Below, in pieces: positions 5,769 through 10,917 of a stretch of DNA of 31,230 bases (position 1 is the stretch's first letter; each line of letters begins with the position of its first letter). The stretch spans positions 1-31,230 of IMG/VR virus record IMGVR_UViG_3300021389_000095. One strand, 5' to 3'. The notes beneath the pieces were generated by a model, which saw nothing but the letters and a program-made list of their open reading frames with translations, ran no database searches and was not told the DNA's origin. The position numbers were made by a program, and so were the translations under genes. The stretch is from a virus.

Positions 5769-6173
5769 ATGGCATATAGTAAAGAAGTAGTAGATCGATT
5801 TGAGGGAGTACTAAACTCTCCAAAACAGTTTTCAGTTGGGAAATACGATCCCAAAGATCCAACAGTAGCAACAGGTATGCAAGGCGCACCTGCATGTGGA
5901 GATGTAATGAAACTACAGCTACGAATCGATCCAGGCAGCAACCGTATCATGGGTGTAAAGTTTAAAACCTATGGATGTGGTAGTGCGATTGCTTCTTCTT
6001 CTATGTTTGTTGATATGTTGCAAGGTCTAACAATAGACGAGGCAAAGTTAATCAAAGACAAAGATATTGCAGATGCTTTACAATTACCACCAATTAAACT
6101 TCACTGCTCAGTTTTAGCAGAGGGAAGTATTAAGGCAGCAATCGAAGATTGGGAGAAGAAAAGAACATGCTAG
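5769..6173 (+). CDS. iscU: IscU-like Fe-S cluster assembly scaffold
   Basis: A 134-aa protein nearly co-linear with bacterial IscU (128 aa in E. coli). All functional residues are present: C43 and D45 in GAPACGDVMKLQ, C70 in FKTYGCGSAIASSS and C113 in LHCSVLAEGSIKAAI. The HscA-recognition motif LPPVK appears as LPPIK just before the third Cys. Family role: [2Fe-2S] clusters are built on these Cys with sulfur from IscS, then released by HscA/HscB to carriers such as IscA. The phage has its own IscA-like carrier at 411-722 and a glutaredoxin at 8746-8979, but no IscS, HscA/B or ferredoxin in the window, so it would depend on host partners. It ends KKRTC, with an extra C-terminal Cys not usual in the family. 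Confidence 0.93.
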   Translation: MAYSKEVVDRFEGVLNSPKQFSVGKYDPKDPTVATGMQGAPACGDVMKLQLRIDPGSNRIMGVKFKTYGCGSAIASSSMFVDMLQGLTIDEAKLIKDKDIADALQLPPIKLHCSVLAEGSIKAAIEDWEKKRTC

Positions 6174-6322
6174 ATTTTTTATTTGGACTACCTTTCATAA
6201 TTGCAAAATTTGCATTTAATTTAGCAGTATGGTCAGGTATAATCTACTATGGATATATCTATGGTAGAGACACTTATCATCAGTACAAAGATGGTCACTT
6301 TGATAAGTATTTTAAATCATAA
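6167..6322 (+). CDS. Small membrane protein (51 aa)
   Basis: ATG 6167 overlaps the iscU 3' end by seven bases. Residues 2-30 are hydrophobic (LDFLFGLPFIIAKFAFNLAV, then WSGIIYYGYIYG), followed by a polar tail (RDTYHQYKDGHFDKYFKS). Probably one or two membrane spans. Its stop is next to AAGGAG of the following gene. Unknown function. Confidence 0.55.
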   Translation: MLDFLFGLPFIIAKFAFNLAVWSGIIYYGYIYGRDTYHQYKDGHFDKYFKS

Positions 6323-6331
6323 AGGAGAATT

Positions 6332-6532
6332 ATGAACTATTTATTAAAAGCACTTATCGCCAAGTTAAAAGGCGAAGTAGAAGTTGCAAAAGCAAATGTT
6401 ATGGTGTATACTAGAAGCTCAACAGGTATTGGAGAACATCCAGAGATTGTCGAGGCTATCGAAACACAGATAGAGAAAATCGCAAATGCCGAGGAGAAGA
6501 TAGCAACTATAGAAAACCATTTTTCAAGATAG
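6332..6532 (+). CDS. Small conserved coiled-coil phage protein (66 aa)
   Basis: AAGGAG sits five bases before ATG 6332. The sequence has a helix-forming N-terminus (MNYLLKALIAKLKGEVEVAK), a central TGIGEHPEIVEAI motif and a C-terminal heptad-like helix (IEKIANAEEKIATIENHF). The GIGEHP motif recurs in small hypotheticals of T4-like cyanophages, by memory. Function unknown. Followed by promoter P2. Confidence 0.7.
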   Translation: MNYLLKALIAKLKGEVEVAKANVMVYTRSSTGIGEHPEIVEAIETQIEKIANAEEKIATIENHFSR

Positions 6533-6552
6533 GAAAGCGTATAAGATACCGA

Positions 6553-6591
6553 AAAATACTTCTTGACAATTGGTTTCAAATTCATTATAAT
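6553..6591 (+). promoter_or_regulatory. Promoter P2 (sigma-70-like)
   Basis: AAAATACTTC (6553-6562), -35 TTGACA (6563-6568), 17-bp spacer, -10 TATAAT (6586-6591) within TATAATAT. Predicted start near 6598, giving a leader of about 20 nt with AAAGGA before ATG 6618. With the terminator at 7086-7117 it defines a one-gene transcription unit. Confidence 0.9.
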
Positions 6592-6617
6592 ATATTTATA
6601 TTAAAAAAAGGATATAC

Positions 6618-7067
6618 ATGAGTGACAGATTTTATATGGAACAGTACGACCGAACAGGTTGGAAACCCATATGGAACGGCGAATGGATCCAAAACAAACA
6701 CAGGAGAAAAAGAATGGCTTGGACAGATGAATCTAAAGCACAGGCAGTCGAAATGTATCAGGAATCAGAACCTACACCTGAGACTTCTATGGAGATTGTA
6801 AAAGAAATCGCAGACGAACTTGGCGAATCACCAAATGGAGTTCGAATGATATTGACCAAAGCAGGCGTTTATGTAAGAAAAACACCAGCAGCTAAATCCT
6901 CAGGTGGATCTACTGGTGGTGGACGAGTATCAGTAGCTGATGCTCAAGCAAGTCTTACTTCCGCACTGTCAGACGCAGGTCAAGAAGTTGATGAAGCTAT
7001 TATCAGTAAACTAACTGGTAAAGCAGCAGTATACTTCAAAGGCGTTGTAGAAGCATTAAATAATTAA
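6618..7067 (+). CDS. Abundant-type phage DNA-binding protein with possible dual start (149 aa / 117 aa)
   Basis: The long form starts at ATG 6618 with AAAGGA upstream. An in-frame internal ATG at 6714 (residue 33) has its own AGGAGA and begins MAWTDESKAQAVEMYQ, which looks like the true domain start of a family common in marine phages. Residues about 33-90 form an HTH-like unit (IVKEIADELGESPNGVRMIL). A Gly/Ser linker (KSSGGSTGGGR) follows, then a small helical C-terminal domain (VSVADAQASLTSALSDAGQE). The 33 extra N-terminal residues (RTGWKPIWNGEWIQNK) may be a separate extension. A monocistronic unit with its own strong promoter and terminator implies high expression. Likely a DNA-binding or nucleoid-type factor; not proven. 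Confidence 0.75.
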   Translation: MSDRFYMEQYDRTGWKPIWNGEWIQNKHRRKRMAWTDESKAQAVEMYQESEPTPETSMEIVKEIADELGESPNGVRMILTKAGVYVRKTPAAKSSGGSTGGGRVSVADAQASLTSALSDAGQEVDEAIISKLTGKAAVYFKGVVEALNN

Positions 7068-7085
7068 GTAGTTGTAACTTAGTTT

Positions 7086-7117
7086 AACCAAGGCATTGCA
7101 AGATGTCTTGGTTTTTT
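7086..7117 (+). terminator. Rho-independent terminator
   Basis: AACCAAGGCA (7086-7095) pairs with TGTCTTGGTT (7104-7113), a 10-bp stem with one G-T pair and an 8-base loop, running directly into a six-T run (7112-7117). It ends the P2 unit. Confidence 0.9.
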
Positions 7118-7138
7118 GCATTCTTTTTTAGAGACCTT

Positions 7139-7183
7139 CCAATTTAACAATTCAAAAGAGTTTTTGTTAGATTAAATTGGAGA
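7139..7183 (+). promoter_or_regulatory. Inverted repeat overlapping the Shine-Dalgarno of the 7188 gene
   Basis: CCAATTTAA (7139-7147) is a perfect 9-base complement of TTAAATTGG (7172-7180). The neighbouring CAA/TTG bases allow an alternative, longer pairing with a bulge. The 3' arm includes the first bases of the ribosome-binding site TTGGAGA (7177-7183) for ATG 7188. Folding would hide the site, suggesting translational control or a processing site in read-through RNA. No promoter was seen between the terminator at 7117 and this element. Confidence 0.5.
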
Positions 7184-7187
7184 AATA

Positions 7188-7451
7188 ATGAAAAAAGAAG
7201 AGCTTAAAAAGAGACTCGACGACTCTGGTGATGCAATTATCACTTACAGAAGTCAAAACTCACGAAAGTTAAAGTACAATGTTTGCACTAATGACTTTTC
7301 TACAGAATACATTCGTCAGAAAAGAAATAGAGCAAAAGAAGGACAGCATACAGTTTTGCTATTTTGTTGGGACACGGATTCTTATAGGATACTTGTGCCC
7401 GAAAATGTAACGAGTGTTGTACCTCTCAACCGAGTAATTAAGAATGATTGA
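7188..7451 (+). CDS. Conserved small beta-rich phage protein (87 aa)
   Basis: GGAGA lies five bases before ATG 7188. Notable blocks are KLKYNVCTNDFSTEYIRQ, KRNRAKEGQHTVLLFCWDTD and SYRILVPENVTSVVPLNRVI. The last looks like an SH3/WYL-like strand pattern found in cyanophage hypotheticals, possibly related to the DUF2693-type protein at 2926-3159. Overlaps the next gene by eight bases. Function unknown; may bind RNA or DNA by fold analogy only. Confidence 0.65.
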   Translation: MKKEELKKRLDDSGDAIITYRSQNSRKLKYNVCTNDFSTEYIRQKRNRAKEGQHTVLLFCWDTDSYRILVPENVTSVVPLNRVIKND

Positions 7452-7740
7452 CCTCGATTCCCCCGCACCATACGAAAAAATAATACAACAAACAGACGAC
7501 GAACAGATACGACTAGTAGTAAATGAATTTCGTGGAACTGAGTACATATCTTTACGAAAGTATTATTTAGACTTTGATGAGGAGTGGAAACCTACACGAA
7601 ATGGAATCACTATGAAAGTTGACTTTGAAAACACTAGACGACTCTTTGAAGGATTAGTAGATATTCTCTCACTAGCAGAAAGCAAATCAGTTTTAGAAGA
7701 ACAATTCAAAGAACAACTGGATGAAATATACCTCCCCTAA
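7444..7740 (+). CDS. PC4/p15-like ssDNA-binding protein (98 aa)
   Basis: Residues about 20-62 carry the PC4-type signature: a strand IRLVVNEFRGTEYISLRKYY, then DEEWKPTRNGITMKVD. In PC4 coactivator domains the order is strand, (F/Y)xG, (V/I)xIRxYY, and WxPxxKGIxL, all recognisable here. A helical C-terminus follows (ILSLAESKSVLEEQF). PC4-like proteins dimerise and bind single-stranded or melted DNA, and phage versions occur near transcription and replication genes. The location just before the ligase fits a role in DNA metabolism. Assignment rests on motif order and was not checked by profile search. Confidence 0.65.
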   Translation: MIDLDSPAPYEKIIQQTDDEQIRLVVNEFRGTEYISLRKYYLDFDEEWKPTRNGITMKVDFENTRRLFEGLVDILSLAESKSVLEEQFKEQLDEIYLP

Positions 7741-7777
7741 AATAATTCTTGACAATACCTTGTAAATTTAGTATAAT
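7739..7777 (+). promoter_or_regulatory. Promoter P3 (sigma-70-like, leaderless start for ligase N-half)
   Basis: AAAATAATTC (7739-7748), -35 TTGACA (7749-7754), 17-bp spacer, -10 TATAAT (7772-7777) within TATAATATA. The predicted start coincides with ATG 7784, and there is no ribosome-binding site between. The first 17 bases (7739-7755) are identical to those of P4. Confidence 0.9.
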
Positions 7778-7783
7778 ATACTT

Positions 7784-8746
7784 ATGAAAAATTTAGAAGC
7801 ACTAATAAATCGAGCAAGGATTGCTTATTATAATGGTAAACCTCTTATGTCAGACGAACTGTATGACAGAATGGAGGCTCAACTTGATACACTGAATGAT
7901 GTTGTGGGCGCAAAGCAAGATCCACGATCAGTAAGGTGGACTCACGCCTTTCCAATGTACTCATTGCAAAAAGCATATACAATGGAAGATAGACCAGACT
8001 ACGGTCAAGAACCTGTAGTAGTCACCCCCAAATTAGACGGAGCCGCAGTTGCTCTACAATATATCTACGGCACATTATCTTGTGCCTTAACTCGAGGAGA
8101 TGGAAAAGAAGGTGTCGACATCACAGAAAAGATGCGACAACTTGTTCCTCGACACTTACTACCCTGCATGGGCAAACATATCGTGCAAATTACTGGAGAA
8201 GTAGTTGCTGATAAAAACATAGAAAATTCAAGAAACTATGCAGCGGGTGCACTCAATTTAAAAGATGTTGACGAGTTCAAAGAACGAGCAGGAAGTATGG
8301 AATTCATTGCCTATAGTATACAGCCTTATCCCACAAATGATTATATAGAAGATATGAACTTCTTAAATCATTGTGGTTTTGAGACTGCAATCGATAGTAA
8401 CTATTCTATGTTTCCTCAAGACGGAGAGGTATGGAGAGTTATAGATAACAAGGCTTTTGAAAAGCTAGGTTATACTTCTCACCATCCACGAGGAGCATTT
8501 GCCAAGAAAACAAAACCAGCAGGAGTAGTAACAAAACTACTTGATGTTGTTTGGCAAGTCGGCAAATCTGGGAATGTATCTCCAGTAGCAATTCTAGAAC
8601 CTATTAATATAAATGGTGCAACAGTAAGTAGAGCAACTCTACATAATATAGCAATCATTGAAGGTCTTGGACTTGAAATTGGTTGTTCTGTTGAAGTAAT
8701 AAGAGCAGGGGAAATTATTCCTCAAGTTATAGCGAGAGTAGATTAA
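7784..8746 (+). CDS. ligA: NAD+-dependent DNA ligase, N-terminal half (adenylation + OB domains)
   Basis: A 320-aa protein. The short N-terminus has the domain Ia-like YYNGKPLMSDELYD motif used in NMN recognition. Then come the adenylation motif KLDG with Lys83 as the AMP-accepting residue, RGDGKEGVDIT at 104-114, and GEVVADK. The last 80 residues form the OB fold (VVWQVGKSGNVSPVAILEPI, AGEIIPQVIARVD). It stops where E. coli LigA (671 aa) passes from OB to zinc finger; the missing zinc finger, HhH and BRCT domains are encoded at 10918-11673. Role: sealing Okazaki-fragment and repair nicks with NAD+. Adenylation could occur without the C-half, but full nick sealing normally needs the HhH region. 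Strong promoter P3, leaderless. Overlaps the glutaredoxin gene (TAATG). Confidence 0.93.
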   Translation: MKNLEALINRARIAYYNGKPLMSDELYDRMEAQLDTLNDVVGAKQDPRSVRWTHAFPMYSLQKAYTMEDRPDYGQEPVVVTPKLDGAAVALQYIYGTLSCALTRGDGKEGVDITEKMRQLVPRHLLPCMGKHIVQITGEVVADKNIENSRNYAAGALNLKDVDEFKERAGSMEFIAYSIQPYPTNDYIEDMNFLNHCGFETAIDSNYSMFPQDGEVWRVIDNKAFEKLGYTSHHPRGAFAKKTKPAGVVTKLLDVVWQVGKSGNVSPVAILEPININGATVSRATLHNIAIIEGLGLEIGCSVEVIRAGEIIPQVIARVD

Positions 8747-8979
8747 TGAGCTTAACAGTAGAAATATTTGGAAAGGATAACTGTCCATTTTGCGACAAGG
8801 CAAAAGCATTGGCGGAAAGACAAGGACATAGTTATACTTATAAACGATTAGGAGAACACTTTGAAATGGGATTCATTGCAGAGGAGTTTCCAGATGCAAG
8901 AACTTTTCCACAGATAAAAGTCAATGGAAATTATTGCGGAGGCTACACAGAGTATGAAACTCTAGTAAAAAAACTATGA
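8746..8979 (+). CDS. grx: Glutaredoxin
   Basis: A 77-aa thioredoxin-fold protein with the dithiol site CPFC (C13-C16) after the first strand TVEIFGKDN. It also has the cis-Pro segment TFPQIKVN and the GGYTEYE motif that binds glutathione. Length is that of small bacterial and phage glutaredoxins (E. coli Grx1 85 aa). Family role: reduces ribonucleotide reductase disulfides and protein-glutathione mixed disulfides. Class I RNR genes at 26749-29472 are a likely client; Fe-S proteins are another. The CPFC site differs from the CPYC of the E. coli enzyme by one residue. Coupled to the ligase N-half (TAATG) and to the next gene (ATGA). Confidence 0.92.
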   Translation: MSLTVEIFGKDNCPFCDKAKALAERQGHSYTYKRLGEHFEMGFIAEEFPDARTFPQIKVNGNYCGGYTEYETLVKKL

Positions 8980-9236
8980 GTTATTTAGCAATGAATGATA
9001 GAGAAGAATACCATATGTATCAGCGTCAAGGTAGAAGAGCAATAGTATATCGATACCACAACGATGCATGTTGGGGTTGTGAGTACTATGAGAATCAACT
9101 TAATGAAGATGGCGAAATGCACAGAGTATTAATCGCAGAGGAAAAGTATCCAAACCATAATGAACACTGGGCAGAAGATTGCGCAGACAATTATGTTTTT
9201 AGAATAAAAAACTTTGAAGAAAATCAAACTACGTAG
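8976..9236 (+). CDS. Hypothetical protein (86 aa)
   Basis: ATGA overlap with glutaredoxin. A polar protein, rich in Tyr, Glu and His, with CWGCEYYENQLNEDGEM in the middle and HWAEDC near the C-terminus. The three cysteines plus histidines could bind a metal. No family is recognised. Lies between the two ligase halves. Confidence 0.6.
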   Translation: MSYLAMNDREEYHMYQRQGRRAIVYRYHNDACWGCEYYENQLNEDGEMHRVLIAEEKYPNHNEHWAEDCADNYVFRIKNFEENQTT

Positions 9237-9246
9237 GGCAGAACCA

Positions 9247-9393
9247 ATGCCCGATAATCCATGCAGGGATTGTAAATTCTACGATCCCGTGCACAATATT
9301 ACTCCTACTCTCAGCGAAGGTTGGTGTAGAGTAAGCAAGTACACAGCATTTGTACTTTCAGAGGAAACTTGTAAAAAATGGGAATTAAAATAA
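9247..9393 (+). CDS. Small four-Cys zinc-ribbon-like protein (48 aa)
   Basis: MPDNPCRDCKFYDPV begins the ORF. Two more cysteines follow in EGWCRVS and ETCKKWE, giving C-x2-C...C...C. The pattern CxxCKFY....GWCR recurs in small phage and bacterial proteins. It begins ten bases after the previous stop and overlaps the next gene by 16 bases. Probably a structural zinc site; function unknown. Confidence 0.6.
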   Translation: MPDNPCRDCKFYDPVHNITPTLSEGWCRVSKYTAFVLSEETCKKWELK

Positions 9394-9563
9394 TACAATG
9401 GCTATTTCCACCAAAAAAGAAAAAAGAAGCAAAACCATTGACTAAATCACAAAAAATGAATGAAGAATTACGACAAGCATTCTTGAAGAATCGTAGTATA
9501 ATGAAAAACAAACCAACCCACAGAGAATGGATGGCTAGACAAGGAAAAGTACAAACGGAATGA
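9378..9563 (+). CDS. Small basic protein (61 aa)
   Basis: Starts inside the four-Cys gene. Very basic (MGIKIIQWLFPPKKKKEAKP), with a short hydrophobic N-terminus and a helical basic remainder (REWMARQGKVQ). Could bind nucleic acid or membrane. No family recognised. Its stop overlaps the next ATG. Confidence 0.5.
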   Translation: MGIKIIQWLFPPKKKKEAKPLTKSQKMNEELRQAFLKNRSIMKNKPTHREWMARQGKVQTE

Positions 9564-9730
9564 AAGAAGAAAAATTATTACAAGTTGCAAATCTATCCCC
9601 TAGTGAGGAAATGATTGAAAAAATTGTAGATGTACATCCAATGAAGCAAGTAGTTATTATGTCAGTAGTACAAGTAGGTATGTTTGGATTTATGTTATTT
9701 AGTTTTTTCGTAATTGATTTGGTAGTATGA
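9560..9730 (+). CDS. Small single-pass membrane protein (56 aa)
   Basis: ATGA overlap with the previous ORF. A charged N-terminal half (MKEEKLLQVANLSPSEEMIE) is followed by a hydrophobic C-terminal span of about 24 residues (VVIMSVVQVGMFGFMLFSFF) ending VIDLVV. Start and stop fit exactly between neighbours. Function unknown. Confidence 0.55.
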   Translation: MKEEKLLQVANLSPSEEMIEKIVDVHPMKQVVIMSVVQVGMFGFMLFSFFVIDLVV

Positions 9731-9912
9731 AACACATAGGCTTTCCTTTGCCTACTGAAATGTTTCATCCTCATACTTGTTTCGCCTTACCAAAAGACGA
9801 GGCAATATGTGAATTACTACAGATACCATTAAAGTGTTATTCCTGTGGAAAAATAATAAAAAGATATGAAAAAACAAAACGAACAATCAACCCACCTGTC
9901 AAAAGGTTCTAG
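9727..9912 (+). CDS. Small protein with CxxC knuckle (61 aa)
   Basis: ATGA overlap with the preceding membrane protein. It contains FHPHTCFALPKDEAICELL and CYSCGKIIKRYEKTKR, giving a possible zinc-binding set (two His/Cys plus CYSC). The C-terminus is basic. Overlaps the next ORF by 47 bases. Unknown. Confidence 0.5.
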   Translation: MKHIGFPLPTEMFHPHTCFALPKDEAICELLQIPLKCYSCGKIIKRYEKTKRTINPPVKRF

Positions 9913-10117
9913 TAAAGTCGAAGCTTACAGGCAGAAGATTACAGAACAGTTTGATGAATTGGAAGCTATGATGAATAAGCAAATGCATCTTACTGACCCT
10001 CAAACAGTAGAAGAAAAAATGTATTCAATAAATTATAAGTGGCATTTTATATCCGAAGAAGATAGAGACTTCTATCAAGGATGTAGACATGCACTTGATA
10101 ACGGATTAAAATGGTAG
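9866..10117 (+). CDS. Conserved phage hypothetical protein (83 aa)
   Basis: A helical, charged protein with the blocks ITEQFDELEAMMNKQMHLTD, MYSINYKWHFISEEDRDFYQ and CRHALDNGLKW. The YKW..(I/L)SEEDRDFYQ block resembles cyanophage hypotheticals by memory, supporting this frame over the overlapping end of the previous ORF. Function unknown. Confidence 0.6.
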   Translation: MKKQNEQSTHLSKGSSKVEAYRQKITEQFDELEAMMNKQMHLTDPQTVEEKMYSINYKWHFISEEDRDFYQGCRHALDNGLKW

Positions 10118-10515
10118 AACAAAAATGGATTACTCTTAGCAAGAATCTTGCTACAAAATCAAAAGCAACTATTAAGGCAAATGAAACTTTGAGAAATCCT
10201 GACGGTACACATAGAAAGAAAGGTGCACAAACTCATAGTATAACTTATGAAGATATACTACAAGTATTGGAAAATCAAAATTTTAAATGTGCGTATACAA
10301 ATCTTCCTTTAGTTCCTGAGTATGGAAAAGCAGGAACAGATTTATATGAACCTTATCATCCTCTAGCCCCCAGCTTGGATAGACTAGATAATAGTATTGG
10401 ATATGAGTTAGGTAATTTACAAGTATGTATACGATTATTTAATTTGGGATTTAGTGCATACAAAGGAAACAAAGAACAAATACTAGAGAAACTATATGGC
10501 AGGCGGAGTATATAA
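10111..10515 (+). CDS. HNH-type endonuclease-like protein (134 aa)
   Basis: The N-terminal half is basic. Residues about 57-65 have FKCAYTNLPL, the usual first part of an HNH motif; the usual second Cys of CxxC is Thr. SLDRLDNSIGYELGNLQV follows at about 89-107, the central beta-beta-alpha unit with Asp-Arg in place of the common Asp-His, as in the SLDRIDxxxGY subgroup. The C-terminus has FNLGFSAYKGNKEQ. Such proteins are free-standing homing or nicking nucleases in phages, and the subgroup may also include non-catalytic DNA binders. It lies with a GIY-YIG-like gene between the ligase halves, which is suggestive of past endonuclease insertion. Confidence 0.65.
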   Translation: MVEQKWITLSKNLATKSKATIKANETLRNPDGTHRKKGAQTHSITYEDILQVLENQNFKCAYTNLPLVPEYGKAGTDLYEPYHPLAPSLDRLDNSIGYELGNLQVCIRLFNLGFSAYKGNKEQILEKLYGRRSI

Positions 10516-10864
10516 TCAAACATATTTTAATAATCGACCCGAAGAAAAAGAAAGAGAGGGCGTTCTTTATGGAGTTATATTAGTTAACCAACGCACATTT
10601 GAGCGTGAGTGTATTAAGGTCGGAATCGCTAGTGGCAAAGACTGGCGACATGTAATCAAAAGAAGTCGTGGATTTAAAGGATATGATTTACGTATCCAGC
10701 GAACTTATCACGACACCATTTATCGGTGCTGGCAAATCGAGCAGGCACTTCACGAGAAGTTTAAACACGATAGTTATTCCCCAATTCAGAAATTTGGTGG
10801 GCATACAGAGTGCTTTAAAATTTCCTCTCTTATTTTATCCCAGTTCCCGAAAAATAATTCTTGA
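10496..10864 (+). CDS. GIY-YIG-superfamily (T5orf172/Mug113-like) nuclease-like protein (122 aa)
   Basis: Residues 22-31 (GVLYGVILVN) and IKVGIASG give the two strands of the GIY-YIG fold. CWQIEQALHEKFKHDSY gives the E..LH..F helix carrying the metal-binding Glu. GGHTECFKI resembles the GxTEWF strand of the T5orf172 group. The gene overlaps the HNH-like gene by 20 bases, and its stop lies on the -35 of P4. Phage GIY-YIG proteins are often mobile endonucleases. Catalytic competence is uncertain because the Tyr and Arg positions cannot be fixed by eye. Confidence 0.65.
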   Translation: MAGGVYNQTYFNNRPEEKEREGVLYGVILVNQRTFERECIKVGIASGKDWRHVIKRSRGFKGYDLRIQRTYHDTIYRCWQIEQALHEKFKHDSYSPIQKFGGHTECFKISSLILSQFPKNNS

Positions 10865-10889
10865 CAAATGGTTCGCCGTTTGTTATAAT
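10851..10889 (+). promoter_or_regulatory. Promoter P4 (sigma-70-like) for ligase C-half
   Basis: AAAATAATTC (10851-10860), -35 TTGACA (10861-10866), 17-bp spacer, -10 TATAAT (10884-10889) within TATAATAT. Predicted start near 10896, a leader of about 22 nt with GAGAAAGAG before ATG 10918. The first 17 bases equal those of P3. Confidence 0.9.
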
Positions 10890-10917
10890 ATTATCATATT
10901 TTAGAGAAAGAGAATAA

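Noticed and set aside
5251-5950. Several minus-strand ORFs over the HTH, membrane and iscU genes
   Set aside because: Antisense shadows of well-supported coding frames; no family resemblance in their translations.
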